DNA from: Halobiforma lacisalsi AJ5
GTDB lineage: Archaea; Halobacteriota; Halobacteria; Halobacteriales; Natrialbaceae
Assembly: GCF_000226975.2 (NCBI RefSeq)
Contig: NZ_CP019285.1
Location: 186,001 to 250,000 of the forward strand
Length of the DNA stretch: 64,000 nt
Direction: 5' to 3'
Shown here: in pieces, positions 9,395 to 18,699 of the stretch
How the letters are laid out: every line of letters starts with the position of its first letter
Position numbering within the stretch: the stretch's first letter is position 1
The notes under the pieces: generated by a model
What the model was told of the DNA's origin: nothing
The model's input: the letters and a program-made list of their open reading frames with translations, nothing else
Databases searched by the model: none
Position numbers and translations under genes: made by a program

Positions 9395-10798
9395 ATGTCC
9401 TCTCGTGAATCGTGGGTCTCGAACGTCGGCTTCGTTCTCGCCTCGATCGGCAGCGCGGCCGGTCTCGGGAATATCTGGCGATTCCCCTGGCTGACCGCCG
9501 GCAACGGCGGCAGCGCGTTTCTCGTCGTCTACCTGCTCATCGTCGTCGGCGTCGGCGTCCCGGGACTGCTCGCCGAGTTCGTCCTCGGTCGACGCGGCCG
9601 ACAGACGCCGATCGGAGCGCTTCGCGCGCTCGTCTCCTCCCGCTGGGGGTCGGCGCTTGGAACGTTCAACGTCCTCACGACGCTCGTGATCCTCTCGTTT
9701 TATTCGGTCGTCGGTGGCTGGATCCTCCACTACGCGCTGGTCTCGCCGACCGGGGCGTACTTCGGCCAGCCCCAGCAGTACTTCGGGACTGCCAGTTACG
9801 GCCTCCAGGCGGTCGGCTTTCACCTGTTGTTTCTCGGCATCGTCGCCACGATCGTCTTCTTCGGCGTGAGCAGCGGCATCGAACGCGCCTCGAAAGTGAT
9901 GCTCCCTGCCGTCGTGGTGTTGCTGGTCGCGCTCGCGGGGTGGACCGCGACCCAGCCGAACACCGCTGCAGGCTACGCGTTCTATCTCAGGTTCGACGCC
10001 GAATACCTCGCCGCCAACTTTCCGAGCGTACTCGGGCCGGCCGCGGGGCAGGCGCTGTTTACACTCTCGGTCGGCTCCGGGGCGATGCTGACCTACGCCT
10101 CCTATCTCGATGAGACCGCCTCGCTCCCGCGGGATACGCTCGTGATCGCGGTTTCGAACACCTTCATCGGCGTTCTCGCCGGGCTTGTCGTCATTCCGCT
10201 GTTGTTCTCCCAGGGCATCGACCCGGGGCAGGGCGGCCCGGGCGCGTTGTTCGTCGCGCTCCCCCCTGCGTTCGCGTCGCTCCCGGGCGGCACCGTCGTC
10301 GCGACGGCCTTCTTCGGGACCGTCCTGCTGGCCGCGGTGACCAGCGGGATCAACCTGCTCGAGACGCCGGTCGCGACGCTCGTCGACGTCTTCGACGTCC
10401 CGCGACGCCGGGCGACCCTGCTGGTCTCGGTCCTGCTCGCGGCGACCGGGAGCGGGCTGGCGCTTGCCGGGCCGATTTTCCAGTTCGTCTCGGGGACGCT
10501 CGCGGACCTGCTGTTGACCGTCGGCCTGTTCGCGTTCGTCGTGATCGTTGGCTGGCTGCTGGGTCCGGAAGCGCTCGCGGAGTTTCGCGCCGGCAGCGGC
10601 CGGTTCGACCCGCTGGCCGAATCGTGGCTGCTGACCGTCAGTTGGGTGTTGCCCGTCGTCGTCCTGTTCTCGCTGACGAACACGCTCGCATCGCTGGCCG
10701 GCGCGTCATTTGGTCTGGGCGGCCGGGCGGTCGTCGCGGTCGTCGCGGCGATCTGCTGCCGCCTTGCGGTCGCAATCGCGGTCGATACCCGAGAGTAA
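9395..10798 (+). CDS. Sodium-dependent transporter of the neurotransmitter:sodium symporter (NSS/SNF) family
   Basis: A 467-residue integral membrane protein with about 11 hydrophobic segments. The N-terminus carries the NSS hallmark GSAAGLGNIWRFPWL (about residues 19-33), which in LeuT-like proteins forms the unwound TM1 that binds Na+ and substrate. Prokaryotic members import amino acids or other small amines with Na+. The substrate cannot be predicted. It stands alone, transcribed convergently with the histidine kinase downstream, with only 40 bp between their stops. The ATG start gives the normal short cytoplasmic N-terminus. Confidence 0.88.
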   Translation: MSSRESWVSNVGFVLASIGSAAGLGNIWRFPWLTAGNGGSAFLVVYLLIVVGVGVPGLLAEFVLGRRGRQTPIGALRALVSSRWGSALGTFNVLTTLVILSFYSVVGGWILHYALVSPTGAYFGQPQQYFGTASYGLQAVGFHLLFLGIVATIVFFGVSSGIERASKVMLPAVVVLLVALAGWTATQPNTAAGYAFYLRFDAEYLAANFPSVLGPAAGQALFTLSVGSGAMLTYASYLDETASLPRDTLVIAVSNTFIGVLAGLVVIPLLFSQGIDPGQGGPGALFVALPPAFASLPGGTVVATAFFGTVLLAAVTSGINLLETPVATLVDVFDVPRRRATLLVSVLLAATGSGLALAGPIFQFVSGTLADLLLTVGLFAFVVIVGWLLGPEALAEFRAGSGRFDPLAESWLLTVSWVLPVVVLFSLTNTLASLAGASFGLGGRAVVAVVAAICCRLAVAIAVDTRE

Positions 10799-10838
10799 CG
10801 CGGCGATTTCCCGCCGGTCGCGGCCGCTCCGTGTCGGT

Positions 10839-12401
10839 TCACGCCGCGACCGGCAACCGAACGACGAAGACGGCTCCTTCGGGATCGTTGTCCTCGACCC
10901 AAACCTCGCCGCCACACTCCTCGACGAGTTGTTGAACCAGGTAGAGCCCGATGCCGCTGCCCTCGCTCTCGAGTCCCTTTTCGCCTTTCCCGAAGATCTC
11001 CTCCTTCTGGGAATCCGGAACGCCGGGCCCGTTGTCGGCGATCCGGACCTCGGCGTCTCCGTCACGGACCGCCGCCCGGACGGTCACGGTCGGCACCTCC
11101 TTGTCGTTGTGCTGGACGGCATTTTTCAGGAGGTTCCGGAAAACCGCACCCAGCATATCGTTGCCGATGACCTCGACCGACGGCGGCGACCGTTCGAGCG
11201 TGACCGCAGCGTCGGGATACGTCGAGCGGATCTCCGAGAGCTGTTGCTCGAGCGTCGTAGCGAGCGGTATCCGCTCGTTCTCGTCGTCCGTCCGGAGCAT
11301 GACCTCCGCGAGGTCCCGGGCAGTGGTCGTGAGATCGATCGCGTTCTCGGCGCTCTCGCGGACGATCTCGAGGTGTTCCGCGCCCTCGGCGTCGACGTGC
11401 TCCTCGAGCATCTTCGCGTACGCCTGGACGAGCTGGAGGTCGTTCCGGATGTCGTGACGGACCACCTCGTTGAGGATCTCGAGGTTGTCCCGCTGTTCGG
11501 CGAGTTCGGCCTCGTACTGCTCGCGCTCGAGTTCGTAGCCGACCCGGCTGGCCAGGGCCTCGACGACCGAGCCCTGGATCTCGACGGCGAGTTCCTCCCG
11601 TGCACGGTCATCAGCGAAACAGAGTGTTCCGTAGACCTCGTCGTCGACGGCGACGCGGGCGCCGACGTAACACCGGAGGCCGAATCGCTCAACCGCGGGA
11701 TCCCCGTCCCACCCCTGTTCGGGCGCGTTCTCGAGGACGATCGGTTCGTCGGCCTCGATCGTGCGCCGGCAGTAGGTCCTGCCGAGCGGATCGGTCGCTC
11801 CCGCCTGAATGTGCCTGTGATTCCCGACTGCGGCGACGATCTCCTGAACGCCGTTCTCGATCCGCGTCACGTAGCCGATCGGGTACTCGAGGTGATCGGC
11901 GGCGGTCTCGAGGATCCGCTCGATCGTCCCGGTGACGTCGCAGTCCGGATCGGTTTCGATCGTCTGGACGGCGCTCAGGGCGTCCGCCGCGCGTTTCAGT
12001 GGCCCGCAGTCCTCGCCCCGCTCGTCGCTCCCCCCAGTTGTCCGGTCCGTGGCAGCGGTCGCAGTGTGGATCCGGTTGGCGACGACCGCGCCGCGGTTCC
12101 GGAGATCGCTCTCGCGAACGACCGCCGTCACCGGCGTCTCGAGGTCCGCCGCCGAGGGCGAGCCGTCGCTCACGGCGACGATCGCCGGATCGTCGAACGC
12201 GTCCGCGAGTCGCGCCGGCCCCGGCGCGTCGTCGTCAGTCGGATCGACCAGCACACAGTCGGTCTCCTCGTTTCCGGCCGTCTCGAGGTTCCCCTCGACG
12301 ATCGCGTCGTCGACCGGACGGATTCCCCGGGCCGACAGCGCCTCCCTCGTCGGCAGCGGCACGGTTGCCCCGACCACCAGTAGACGAATTTCCCCCTCCA
12401 T
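10839..12401 (-). CDS. Sensor histidine kinase with receiver-like N-terminus and GAF domain
   Basis: A 520-residue soluble sensor kinase. Residues 1-115 resemble a degenerate receiver domain (an aspartate-containing strand CVLVDP near 50-54). A GAF domain lies at about 152-292. The HisKA box EVVRHDIRNDLQ has the phospho-acceptor at His316. The HATPase_c domain has the N box FRNLLKNAVQHN and G boxes ADNGPGVP and GSGIGLYL. No transmembrane segment is evident, so it senses a cytoplasmic signal; the ligand is unknown. There is no adjacent response regulator, which is common for haloarchaeal kinases. It is divergent from gatB with an AT-rich region between. Confidence 0.85.
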   Translation of the reverse strand: MEGEIRLLVVGATVPLPTREALSARGIRPVDDAIVEGNLETAGNEETDCVLVDPTDDDAPGPARLADAFDDPAIVAVSDGSPSAADLETPVTAVVRESDLRNRGAVVANRIHTATAATDRTTGGSDERGEDCGPLKRAADALSAVQTIETDPDCDVTGTIERILETAADHLEYPIGYVTRIENGVQEIVAAVGNHRHIQAGATDPLGRTYCRRTIEADEPIVLENAPEQGWDGDPAVERFGLRCYVGARVAVDDEVYGTLCFADDRAREELAVEIQGSVVEALASRVGYELEREQYEAELAEQRDNLEILNEVVRHDIRNDLQLVQAYAKMLEEHVDAEGAEHLEIVRESAENAIDLTTTARDLAEVMLRTDDENERIPLATTLEQQLSEIRSTYPDAAVTLERSPPSVEVIGNDMLGAVFRNLLKNAVQHNDKEVPTVTVRAAVRDGDAEVRIADNGPGVPDSQKEEIFGKGEKGLESEGSGIGLYLVQQLVEECGGEVWVEDNDPEGAVFVVRLPVAA

Positions 12402-12419
12402 ACTCCAGACCCATTACTC

Positions 12420-12440
12420 GTTAAATATAAACATAGTTCA
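12420..12440. promoter_or_regulatory. AT-rich divergent promoter region, histidine kinase side
   Basis: The stretch around 12420-12440 contains GTTAAATATAAACATAG, the most AT-rich run in the 217 bp between the divergent histidine kinase and gatB. It lies about 20-38 bp upstream of the kinase ATG, the spacing expected of an archaeal TATA box. Confidence 0.45.
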
Positions 12441-12618
12441 AAGTTCCCACAGAACGGGACGTCCCCGTCGACTCTCGGACACCATCGTGGCGCGGCATCG
12501 GTCGTCCGGGCGTCAATGGCCGGAGCGGCGGAACGGGGTTGGCGGTAGCGAGGAGTCGATCGCGACTGGCGGCTCCGTCCCGTTACGCTTTACCCCCGCC
12601 GGACCGAATCGCCCTGCA

Positions 12619-14112
12619 ATGACTGCCCAAACCGTCCAGCAGGGCGACCTCGTGACCGTCATCGGCCTCGAGGTCCACGTCCAGCTGGAGACCGACACGA
12701 AGATCTTCTGTGGTTGCTCGACCGAGCCGACCGACGAGCCCAACGAGAACGTCTGTCCCGTCTGTCTCGGCCTGCCCGGCGCCCTCCCGGTGCTCAACGA
12801 GGGCGCGGTCGAAGCCGCGGTGAAGATCGGCAAGGCGATCGACGCCGACATTCCCGAGGAGACCCGGTTCCACCGGAAGAACTACTACTACCCCGACCTC
12901 CCGAAGAACTTCCAGATCACCCAGTACGACGAGCCGATCTGTGCCGACGGCGAACTCGAGATCTCCGTCGAGGGCGACCGCCGCACCGTGACGATCGAGC
13001 GGGCCCACCTCGAGGAGGACCCCGGGAGCCTCCAGCACGTCGGCGGCGGGGGCGGCATCGACACCGCCGAGTACACCCTCGTCGACTACAACCGCGCCGG
13101 CACGCCGCTGATGGAGGTCGTCACCGCGCCGGACTTCCGCAGCCCCGACGAGGTGCGGGCCTTCCTCGCCGAACTCGAGGAAGTGCTCGAGTATCTGGGC
13201 GTCTTCGACGCCGAACGGGACGGCAGCCTCCGGATCGACGCTAACCTCTCGATCATTCCCGCGGAGGACATCGAGGGCGACGCCGAGGAGATCGGCGAGG
13301 ACGCGCTCGAGGCCGCCAACCGGACCGAGGTCAAGAACATCTCGAGTCACAAGGGCGCACAGAAGGCCCTGGCCTACGAGGAGACCCGGCAGAAAAACGC
13401 CATCCAGCGCGGCCGCGCGGTCGAGCAGGAGACCCGCCACTGGGACGAGTCCCGCGGGATCACGGTCTCGATGCGCTCGAAGGAAGAGGAGAAGGACTAC
13501 CGCTACTTCGAGGAGGCCGACCTCCCGCCGCTGCAGGTCTCGGGCTGGAAAGAAGAGATCGCGATCCCGGAACTGCCCCGCGCCCGCCGCGAGCGGTTCC
13601 AGGCGGAGTACGGCCTGAGCGAGGAGGCCGCCTCCAAACTCACGTCCACGAAGCAGGTCGCTGACTTCTACGAGGACGTCGCGGGCGAGTTCGACCCCGA
13701 CCTCGCCGCGACGTGGGTCGCGGACAACCTGCTGGGCGAACTCAACTACCGCGACATGGAAATCACGGAGATGGAGGGCCGACTCGAGGAAGTCACCCGT
13801 CTCGTCGAACTCGTCGCGGAAGACGAGATTACGGCGAAGAACGCCCGCGAGACGGTCCTGCGGTCGATGCTCGACGACGGCAAATCGCCGGACGAGATCG
13901 TCGAGGAGGAGGGCCTTGGCAAGACCGACGAGGACGAGGTCCAGCAGGCGGTCGTCGAAGCGATCGACGAGAACCCCGGCGCGGTCGAGGACTACGAGTC
14001 GGGCGACGACGGCGCGATCAACTTCCTGGTCGGCCAGGTGATGCAAAAGACCGGCGGCAGCGCCGATCCCGGCGACGTCAACCAGTTACTGCGGGCGGAA
14101 CTCGACGACTGA
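12619..14112 (+). CDS. gatB: Asp-tRNA(Asn)/Glu-tRNA(Gln) amidotransferase subunit B
   Basis: A 497-residue protein opening with the GatB signature GLEVHVQLETDTKIFCGC and then YYYPDLPKNFQITQYD. It has a full kinase-like catalytic half and the C-terminal GatB/YqeY tail (about residues 350-497). GatB activates mischarged Asp-tRNA(Asn) or Glu-tRNA(Gln) for amidation and works with GatA and GatC, which are not in this window. The ATG at 12619 was chosen over a far upstream in-frame start because homology begins there. A TATA-like GCTTTAC lies about 30 bp upstream, so it is probably leaderless. The upstream extension overlaps the divergent promoter and reads as noise. Confidence 0.95.
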   Translation: MTAQTVQQGDLVTVIGLEVHVQLETDTKIFCGCSTEPTDEPNENVCPVCLGLPGALPVLNEGAVEAAVKIGKAIDADIPEETRFHRKNYYYPDLPKNFQITQYDEPICADGELEISVEGDRRTVTIERAHLEEDPGSLQHVGGGGGIDTAEYTLVDYNRAGTPLMEVVTAPDFRSPDEVRAFLAELEEVLEYLGVFDAERDGSLRIDANLSIIPAEDIEGDAEEIGEDALEAANRTEVKNISSHKGAQKALAYEETRQKNAIQRGRAVEQETRHWDESRGITVSMRSKEEEKDYRYFEEADLPPLQVSGWKEEIAIPELPRARRERFQAEYGLSEEAASKLTSTKQVADFYEDVAGEFDPDLAATWVADNLLGELNYRDMEITEMEGRLEEVTRLVELVAEDEITAKNARETVLRSMLDDGKSPDEIVEEEGLGKTDEDEVQQAVVEAIDENPGAVEDYESGDDGAINFLVGQVMQKTGGSADPGDVNQLLRAELDD

Positions 14113-14229
14113 TTCCGCAAGCCGGTCGACCGCCGAGCCCGCACAGTGACCGATGGTCGGGCCGTCGTCACTCGGTTTCGTTCGATCTCTCACGCCCACC
14201 GGTTAACAGCGTACCGTTCCGATACCCGG

Positions 14230-14242
14230 CGAATTAATATCG
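14230..14242 (+). promoter_or_regulatory. TATA box of the MBL-fold gene
   Basis: CGAATTAATATCG is centred about 27 bp upstream of the ATG at 14263. This is the usual position for an archaeal TATA box when transcription starts at the initiation codon, so the mRNA is probably leaderless. Confidence 0.55.
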
Positions 14243-14262
14243 TCAGGCCGATTGGCTGGGAC

Positions 14263-15258
14263 ATGGACCGCATTTCGCTGGGCAACGACGAGTTCGAGGG
14301 GCACAACAACGCCTACGTGCTCGCGGGCGAGGACACGCTCGCGCTCGTCGACACCGGAATCGCCACGCCGGACGTCCGCGCCGACCTCCGTGACGGACTG
14401 GCCGAACGCGGCTACGAGTTCGCCGACGTCGACGACGTCGTTCTCACTCATTTCCACCCCGATCACGCCGGGTTAGCCGGCGAGATCCAGGCCGAAAGCG
14501 ACGCTACAGTGTACGTCCACGAGGCCGACGCCCCGATCGTCGAGGGAGATTCCGAGACCCTCGAGGCCCTCGACCGACGCCGCCGGGAGTACCTCAAGGA
14601 CTGGGGCGTTCCCGAAGGCCCTAAGGAGGAACTACTCGCCTTCCTCGAGGCGGCGGACGGAATCGGGGGCGACCCCGTCAATGCCACGTCGATCGAGGAC
14701 GGCGACGTCCTCGAGGTCGGCGGCCGCCGCCTCGAGACGGTCCACGCGCCGGGTCACGCGGCCGGACTGTGCTGTTTCGAGATCGACGACGGATCGGAAG
14801 CGTTCGTCGGCGACGCCGTTCTCCCCGTCTACACCCCCAACGTCGGCGGCGCGGACGTCCGCGTCGACCGCCCGCTCGCGAAGTACCTCGAGACGCTGCG
14901 GACGATCGCTGACCGGGACTACGACCGCGTCTGGCCCGGCCACCGCGACCCGATCGACGACCCGACCGACCGCGCGCTGACGATCCTCGACCACCATCGC
15001 GAGCGCACCGAGAAGATCCTCGGCGTGCTCGAGGAGCACGGACCGGCCGACGCCTGGACCGTCAGCGCCCACCTCTTCGGCGACCTCGAGGGGATCCACA
15101 TCGTCCACGGCCCCGGCGAAGCCTACGCGCACCTCGATCATCTCCGCCACGAGGACGTCGTCGCGCTCGAGGACGGCGAGTACCGCCTGCGGGCCGGAGC
15201 CGGGGACGTCGATCTCGACAGCGTCCTGCCGCCGGCGGAAGCGGAAGCTGCGGACTGA
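14263..15258 (+). CDS. MBL-fold metallo-hydrolase
   Basis: A 331-residue metallo-beta-lactamase-fold hydrolase. The dinuclear metal motif HFHPDHAG gives H63, H65, D67 and H68. Further ligand candidates are APGHAAG (about residue 160) and the aspartate in FVGDAVL, and GHRDPI follows near 225. A C-terminal winged-helix-like tail (about 250-331) is typical of the glyoxalase-II-like/LACTB2 branch. The substrate is unknown; thioesters or phosphodiesters are both possible. The ATG at 14263 is supported by a TATA box at -27 and by homology starting immediately. Confidence 0.88.
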   Translation: MDRISLGNDEFEGHNNAYVLAGEDTLALVDTGIATPDVRADLRDGLAERGYEFADVDDVVLTHFHPDHAGLAGEIQAESDATVYVHEADAPIVEGDSETLEALDRRRREYLKDWGVPEGPKEELLAFLEAADGIGGDPVNATSIEDGDVLEVGGRRLETVHAPGHAAGLCCFEIDDGSEAFVGDAVLPVYTPNVGGADVRVDRPLAKYLETLRTIADRDYDRVWPGHRDPIDDPTDRALTILDHHRERTEKILGVLEEHGPADAWTVSAHLFGDLEGIHIVHGPGEAYAHLDHLRHEDVVALEDGEYRLRAGAGDVDLDSVLPPAEAEAAD

Positions 15259-15319
15259 CCACCGTCCCTTCGAGCGATCGAAACGAACTCCTGTGTTTCC
15301 CGGAATAGTGGAAACCGGA

Positions 15320-15332
15320 CAAGACTTAAGCG
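15320..15332 (+). promoter_or_regulatory. TATA-like element of the OsmC gene
   Basis: AAGACTTAAGCGC lies about 30 bp upstream of the ATG at 15358, compatible with a haloarchaeal TATA box and a very short leader. Confidence 0.4.
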
Positions 15333-15357
15333 CGGAGGGTACCACCCGTCGAGCACG

Positions 15358-15780
15358 ATGGCGGACGACGACCTCACCACCTACGAACTGATCGGCGAGC
15401 GACACAGCCCGAAACGTACGCGGATCGACACCGGCGACGCCGAGTTCGTCGTCGGCAAGGACGTCAATCCCGTCGAGTACTTCCTGGGAGCGATCCTCGG
15501 CTGTCTGAACTCGACCGGGACGATGGTTGCCCGCGACATGGGCATCGAGATCGACGACCTGACGGCGACGATCGAAGGCGACGTCGATTACGACAGTTAC
15601 CGAGGCGAGGAGACGGACGCCCGTCCCGGCCTCCAGGGGCTTACGGTCTCGGTCGCGATCGAATCGGACGCGGACGAGGATCGGCTCGAGGAGTGGCTCG
15701 CCGCCGTCGAACGGCGGTGTCCGGTCACCGACAACGTCGTCAACGAGACTGGCCTGTCGATCGACGTCGAATCGGCGTAA
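15358..15780 (+). CDS. OsmC/Ohr family peroxidase-like protein
   Basis: A 140-residue single-domain OsmC-family protein, the normal length for the family. The two conserved cysteines are present: C49 in ILGCLNSTGT and C121 in ERRCPVTDN. These are the peroxidatic and resolving residues in OsmC/Ohr proteins, which reduce organic hydroperoxides using thiols in the cytoplasm. The spacing and the motif around C121 favour the OsmC/YhfA branch over Ohr. It is monocistronic, with the oxidoreductase downstream starting 81 bp later. Confidence 0.85.
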   Translation: MADDDLTTYELIGERHSPKRTRIDTGDAEFVVGKDVNPVEYFLGAILGCLNSTGTMVARDMGIEIDDLTATIEGDVDYDSYRGEETDARPGLQGLTVSVAIESDADEDRLEEWLAAVERRCPVTDNVVNETGLSIDVESA

Positions 15781-15861
15781 GCCGGACGGCGGGCCCAACG
15801 GTCGACGTTCGGTTGCATCGTTTGGTCCACGATTTTGTAGCTCCGGTTCCAATCACCGGGC

Positions 15862-17157
15862 ATGGAGTCGACCCCGAGCGTCGTCGTCGTCGGTGGCGGA
15901 CTGGCCGGACTCGTCGCGGCGCGGCACCTCGCTGGCGGCGGAACCGACGTAACGCTACTCGAGCGCGAGGAGACGGTCGGCGGTCGCGTCCGCACGATCG
16001 AGCGCGACGGCTACCGGTTCGATCGCGGCTTCCAGGTACTGTTCACCGGCTATCCCGCCGCGAAGCGGGAACTCGACCTCGAGGCGCTGGACCTGCGCCG
16101 GTTCGCGCCGGGGGCCACGATCGCCCGGCCGAACCACCGGTCGACGCTGGCCGACCCGCTTCGTAGCCCGGGCGCGTTACCGGCGACGCTGTTCAACCGG
16201 GACGTCTCGCTGGGCGACAAGCTTCGGGTCGCCAGACTCACCCTGTCGCTGCGGGGGACCGACCCCGACGACCTCTTCGAGCGCGAGGACGGCGACGAGA
16301 GCGACGAGTCGATCGCGGAGTACCTGCGGCGCCGCGGCTTCTCCGAGCGGTTCCTCGAGAACTTCGTCGGGCCCTTCTACGGCGGGATCACCCTCGACCG
16401 GTCGCTGTCGACCTCGAGTCGGGTCTTCGAGTACACCTTCCGGACGCTCGCGTCGGGCGAGACGGTCGTCCCTGCGGCCGGGATGGAGGCGATCCCGTCC
16501 CAGTTGGCAGACCGTGCGGTGGGCGAGGGAGCGACGATCCATACCGGCGTCGAGGTGGGTTCGGTGGGCACCGACGATTCCGGCGTGACGGTCGCGACCG
16601 ACGACGGCGACTACCGGGCCGACGCGGTCGTCGTCGCGGCCGACCCGCCGAGCGCACGCGACCTGACCGGCGTCGCGGCGATCCCGACCGCGGGCCGGGC
16701 CTGCGTCACCCAGTACTACTCGCTTCCCGGCCGGACGGAACTCGAGACGGGAAAGCGCCTCCTGTTGAACGCGGTCGACGACGACGGGCCGAACCACGTC
16801 GTCCCCCACAGCGAGGTCGCGCCGGAGTACGCGCCCGACGACCGGACGCTCGTCAGCGCGACCTACCTCGGCGAGCGCGAGGAGCGCGACGACGAACTCG
16901 CCGATCGCACCCTGGAGGCGCTTCGGTCGTGGTACCCCGAACGCGCGTTCGACGACCTCGAGGTCGTACACACGGCGCGGGTGCCGTTCGCACAGTTCGA
17001 CCAGCCGCCGGGGTTCCGCGAGGGACTGCCGGGGCCCCGTGATCCGGAGGGATCGGTATACCTGGCTGGCGACTACACCCGCTGGTCGTCGATCCAGGGA
17101 GCGATGGAGAGCGGCCGGCGGGCGGCCGGGGCCGTCCTCGAGGACCTGTCCGGATAA
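15862..17157 (+). CDS. FAD-dependent amine-oxidase/phytoene-desaturase-like oxidoreductase
   Basis: A 431-residue flavoprotein. The N-terminal dinucleotide-binding motif VVVGGGLAGLVAARHL is followed by an acidic strand end (LLERE) and the second FAD signature GGRVRTIERDGYRFDRGFQV. The C-terminal FAD contact AGDYTRWSSIQGAMESGRRAA is present. The fold is the one shared by carotenoid desaturases, protoporphyrinogen oxidase and amine oxidases. No carotenoid genes adjoin it, so the substrate is open. The ATG at 15862 is directly followed by the Rossmann strand, which fixes the start. Confidence 0.85.
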   Translation: MESTPSVVVVGGGLAGLVAARHLAGGGTDVTLLEREETVGGRVRTIERDGYRFDRGFQVLFTGYPAAKRELDLEALDLRRFAPGATIARPNHRSTLADPLRSPGALPATLFNRDVSLGDKLRVARLTLSLRGTDPDDLFEREDGDESDESIAEYLRRRGFSERFLENFVGPFYGGITLDRSLSTSSRVFEYTFRTLASGETVVPAAGMEAIPSQLADRAVGEGATIHTGVEVGSVGTDDSGVTVATDDGDYRADAVVVAADPPSARDLTGVAAIPTAGRACVTQYYSLPGRTELETGKRLLLNAVDDDGPNHVVPHSEVAPEYAPDDRTLVSATYLGEREERDDELADRTLEALRSWYPERAFDDLEVVHTARVPFAQFDQPPGFREGLPGPRDPEGSVYLAGDYTRWSSIQGAMESGRRAAGAVLEDLSG

Positions 17158-17447
17158 CGGTCCCGGTACGTGGCGAGAGTGTACCGTGTGCCCCTCCCCT
17201 CCCTTCCCCTCTCATCCCCCTCGCTCTTTCCGACTCCGCCAATCACCGGTTTCGGCGTTGGGTCGCCGACGTCGTGGTCGCCGCATCTGTCCCGGTCGTT
17301 CGGTCTCCCTACCCGGTCGTTCCGACTCTCGAGATCGGCCGTCAACCGTCTCGACGGCGGATTCGAACGCTCTCGATCGACACCGACGACGGAGGCTCGA
17401 GGCGGCGAAACGCGGGTTTTTTCCGGCCGAACGGGCAGCAGTGTGGC

Positions 17448-17861
17448 ATGGTCGACGTCTCGATCGTCCTCGCGCTGGGCGCGCTGGTCCTGTTCGGTGG
17501 CTGGGCGGTAGCTGCAGGCGTCGCGACCAGATCGCTCACCCCGGTCAACGCCGTGTTTCTCTCGTACGTGGCGAGTATCGCCGTCGCGGGCGGGTACGTG
17601 TTCGCCGCGCGGCGACCGATCGTCGGCGCACGCACCGATGTCGCGTTCGCGCTGCTGTCGGGGGTCTTCCTCGCGGCCGGAACGATCAGCTTCTACGCCG
17701 GTCTCACCCGCGGGAACATAGCGATCGTCTCGGCGATCGCAGCCCTCTACTTCGTCGTCCCGGCGATCGTCGGCGTCCTCTACTTCGACGCCTCGCTCGC
17801 GCCGACGAACGTCGTCGGGCTGGTGCTGGCAGTGATCGCGGTCGTGCTCGTCGCATCCTGA
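17448..17861 (+). CDS. EamA-like (half-size DMT) membrane protein
   Basis: A 137-residue, very hydrophobic protein with about five transmembrane helices and an EamA-type repeat. The terminal helices LSGVFLAAGTISFYAGL and the proline-containing VVPAIVGVLYF are typical of drug/metabolite transporter repeats. Full DMT exporters have two such repeats, so this would act as a homodimer or heterodimer, like the small EamA proteins. The ATG at 17448 is the only sensible one; in-frame codons upstream are not hydrophobic. Substrate unknown. It is convergent with the metallophosphoesterase, with an inverted repeat between them. Confidence 0.75.
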   Translation: MVDVSIVLALGALVLFGGWAVAAGVATRSLTPVNAVFLSYVASIAVAGGYVFAARRPIVGARTDVAFALLSGVFLAAGTISFYAGLTRGNIAIVSAIAALYFVVPAIVGVLYFDASLAPTNVVGLVLAVIAVVLVAS

Positions 17862-17884
17862 CTCCCCGATCCCTCGAAACTCAA

Positions 17885-17952
17885 TTACTGTAACGATTTG
17901 CCGGTGCAACCGCCGCCCGGGTCGCGGTTGCGCCGGAACTGACGTGCAGTAA
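17885..17952. repeat. Nested inverted repeat between convergent genes (copy 1)
   Basis: This 68-bp palindromic unit lies between the stops of the EamA-like gene and the metallophosphoesterase. The outer arms TTACTG and CAGTAA flank inner arms CCGGTGCAACCGC and GCGGTTGCGCCGG (12 of 13 paired), with a CGCCCGGGTC loop. It probably acts as a two-way transcription terminator or structured 3' end. Its minus strand shares a GC-rich core, CGCAACCGCGACCCGG, with the repeat at 41646-41692, which also lies between convergent genes. Confidence 0.65.
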
Positions 17953-17958
17953 ACCGTA

Positions 17959-18684
17959 TCACAGCAGGTGCCGACATTCCCCCAGCGAGGGGAACCACAG
18001 CGTCTCCTCGAGTTCCTCGTCCCGCACCGCCGGGTGGAAGGCGTCGGCGTCGGTCACCAGCGGCGACTGGAAATCCCGACTGCGCATACCGTTGACCGTT
18101 GCGCCGCCGGCGAGTCGGGTAAATGCCGGCAACACGAGTACGTCCGCACCCTCGTAGACGTCCGGCCCGTAGAGGAAACAGGGGAGCTTCCGCCCGTCGA
18201 CCGACAGCGCCGGGTGGTCGTGGCCGACGACGTAGCGGGCGGCGTCCCCGTCGGGTGGTTCGTGACCGTGACAGACGGCCGTCTCGCCGTCCGCCAGCCG
18301 GTAGGTCGGGGTCGTCTCGCCGTCGAACGCCTCCGCGAGCATCGTGTCGTGGTTCCCCGCCGTCACGACCAGATCTGCGCCGGCGTCGTCGACGGCCGAC
18401 TCGAGGGCCGCGACGTCCCGTTCGACGCCGCGGGGGAGCCGATCGAACGAGTGCAACAGGTCGCCGGCGACGACGACCGTCGCTGGCTCGGTACGCTCGA
18501 GGAGAGCCGCGAGCCGCTCCCGAACGTCGGTCCCGTCGTCGATGGGGGCGTCGACGTTCGAGGCGGCGGCACGCCCGAGGTGGAGGTCGGCCAGAACCAG
18601 CGCGTCCGCGTCGGGGACGTAGGCGGCCCGCTCGAGCGGGACGAACGGAACGTCGACGTCGGGTGCGTCGTCGGTCACGGGCAC
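17959..18684 (-). CDS. Metallophosphoesterase (calcineurin-like)
   Basis: A 241-residue protein with the calcineurin-type metal motifs in order: ADLHLGR (about residues 33-39), VVAGDLLHS (about 70), TAGNHDTM (about 109) and later CHGHEP and VGHDHPAL. This is the SbcD/ICC-like archaeal group often annotated as a phosphoesterase; the substrate is not known. Fifteen bases separate it from the archaeosortase gene upstream on the same strand, so the two probably share a transcript, though a functional link is not established. Confidence 0.83.
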   Translation of the reverse strand: MPVTDDAPDVDVPFVPLERAAYVPDADALVLADLHLGRAAASNVDAPIDDGTDVRERLAALLERTEPATVVVAGDLLHSFDRLPRGVERDVAALESAVDDAGADLVVTAGNHDTMLAEAFDGETTPTYRLADGETAVCHGHEPPDGDAARYVVGHDHPALSVDGRKLPCFLYGPDVYEGADVLVLPAFTRLAGGATVNGMRSRDFQSPLVTDADAFHPAVRDEELEETLWFPSLGECRHLL

Positions 18685-18699
18685 GGTTTCGGTCGCCGG

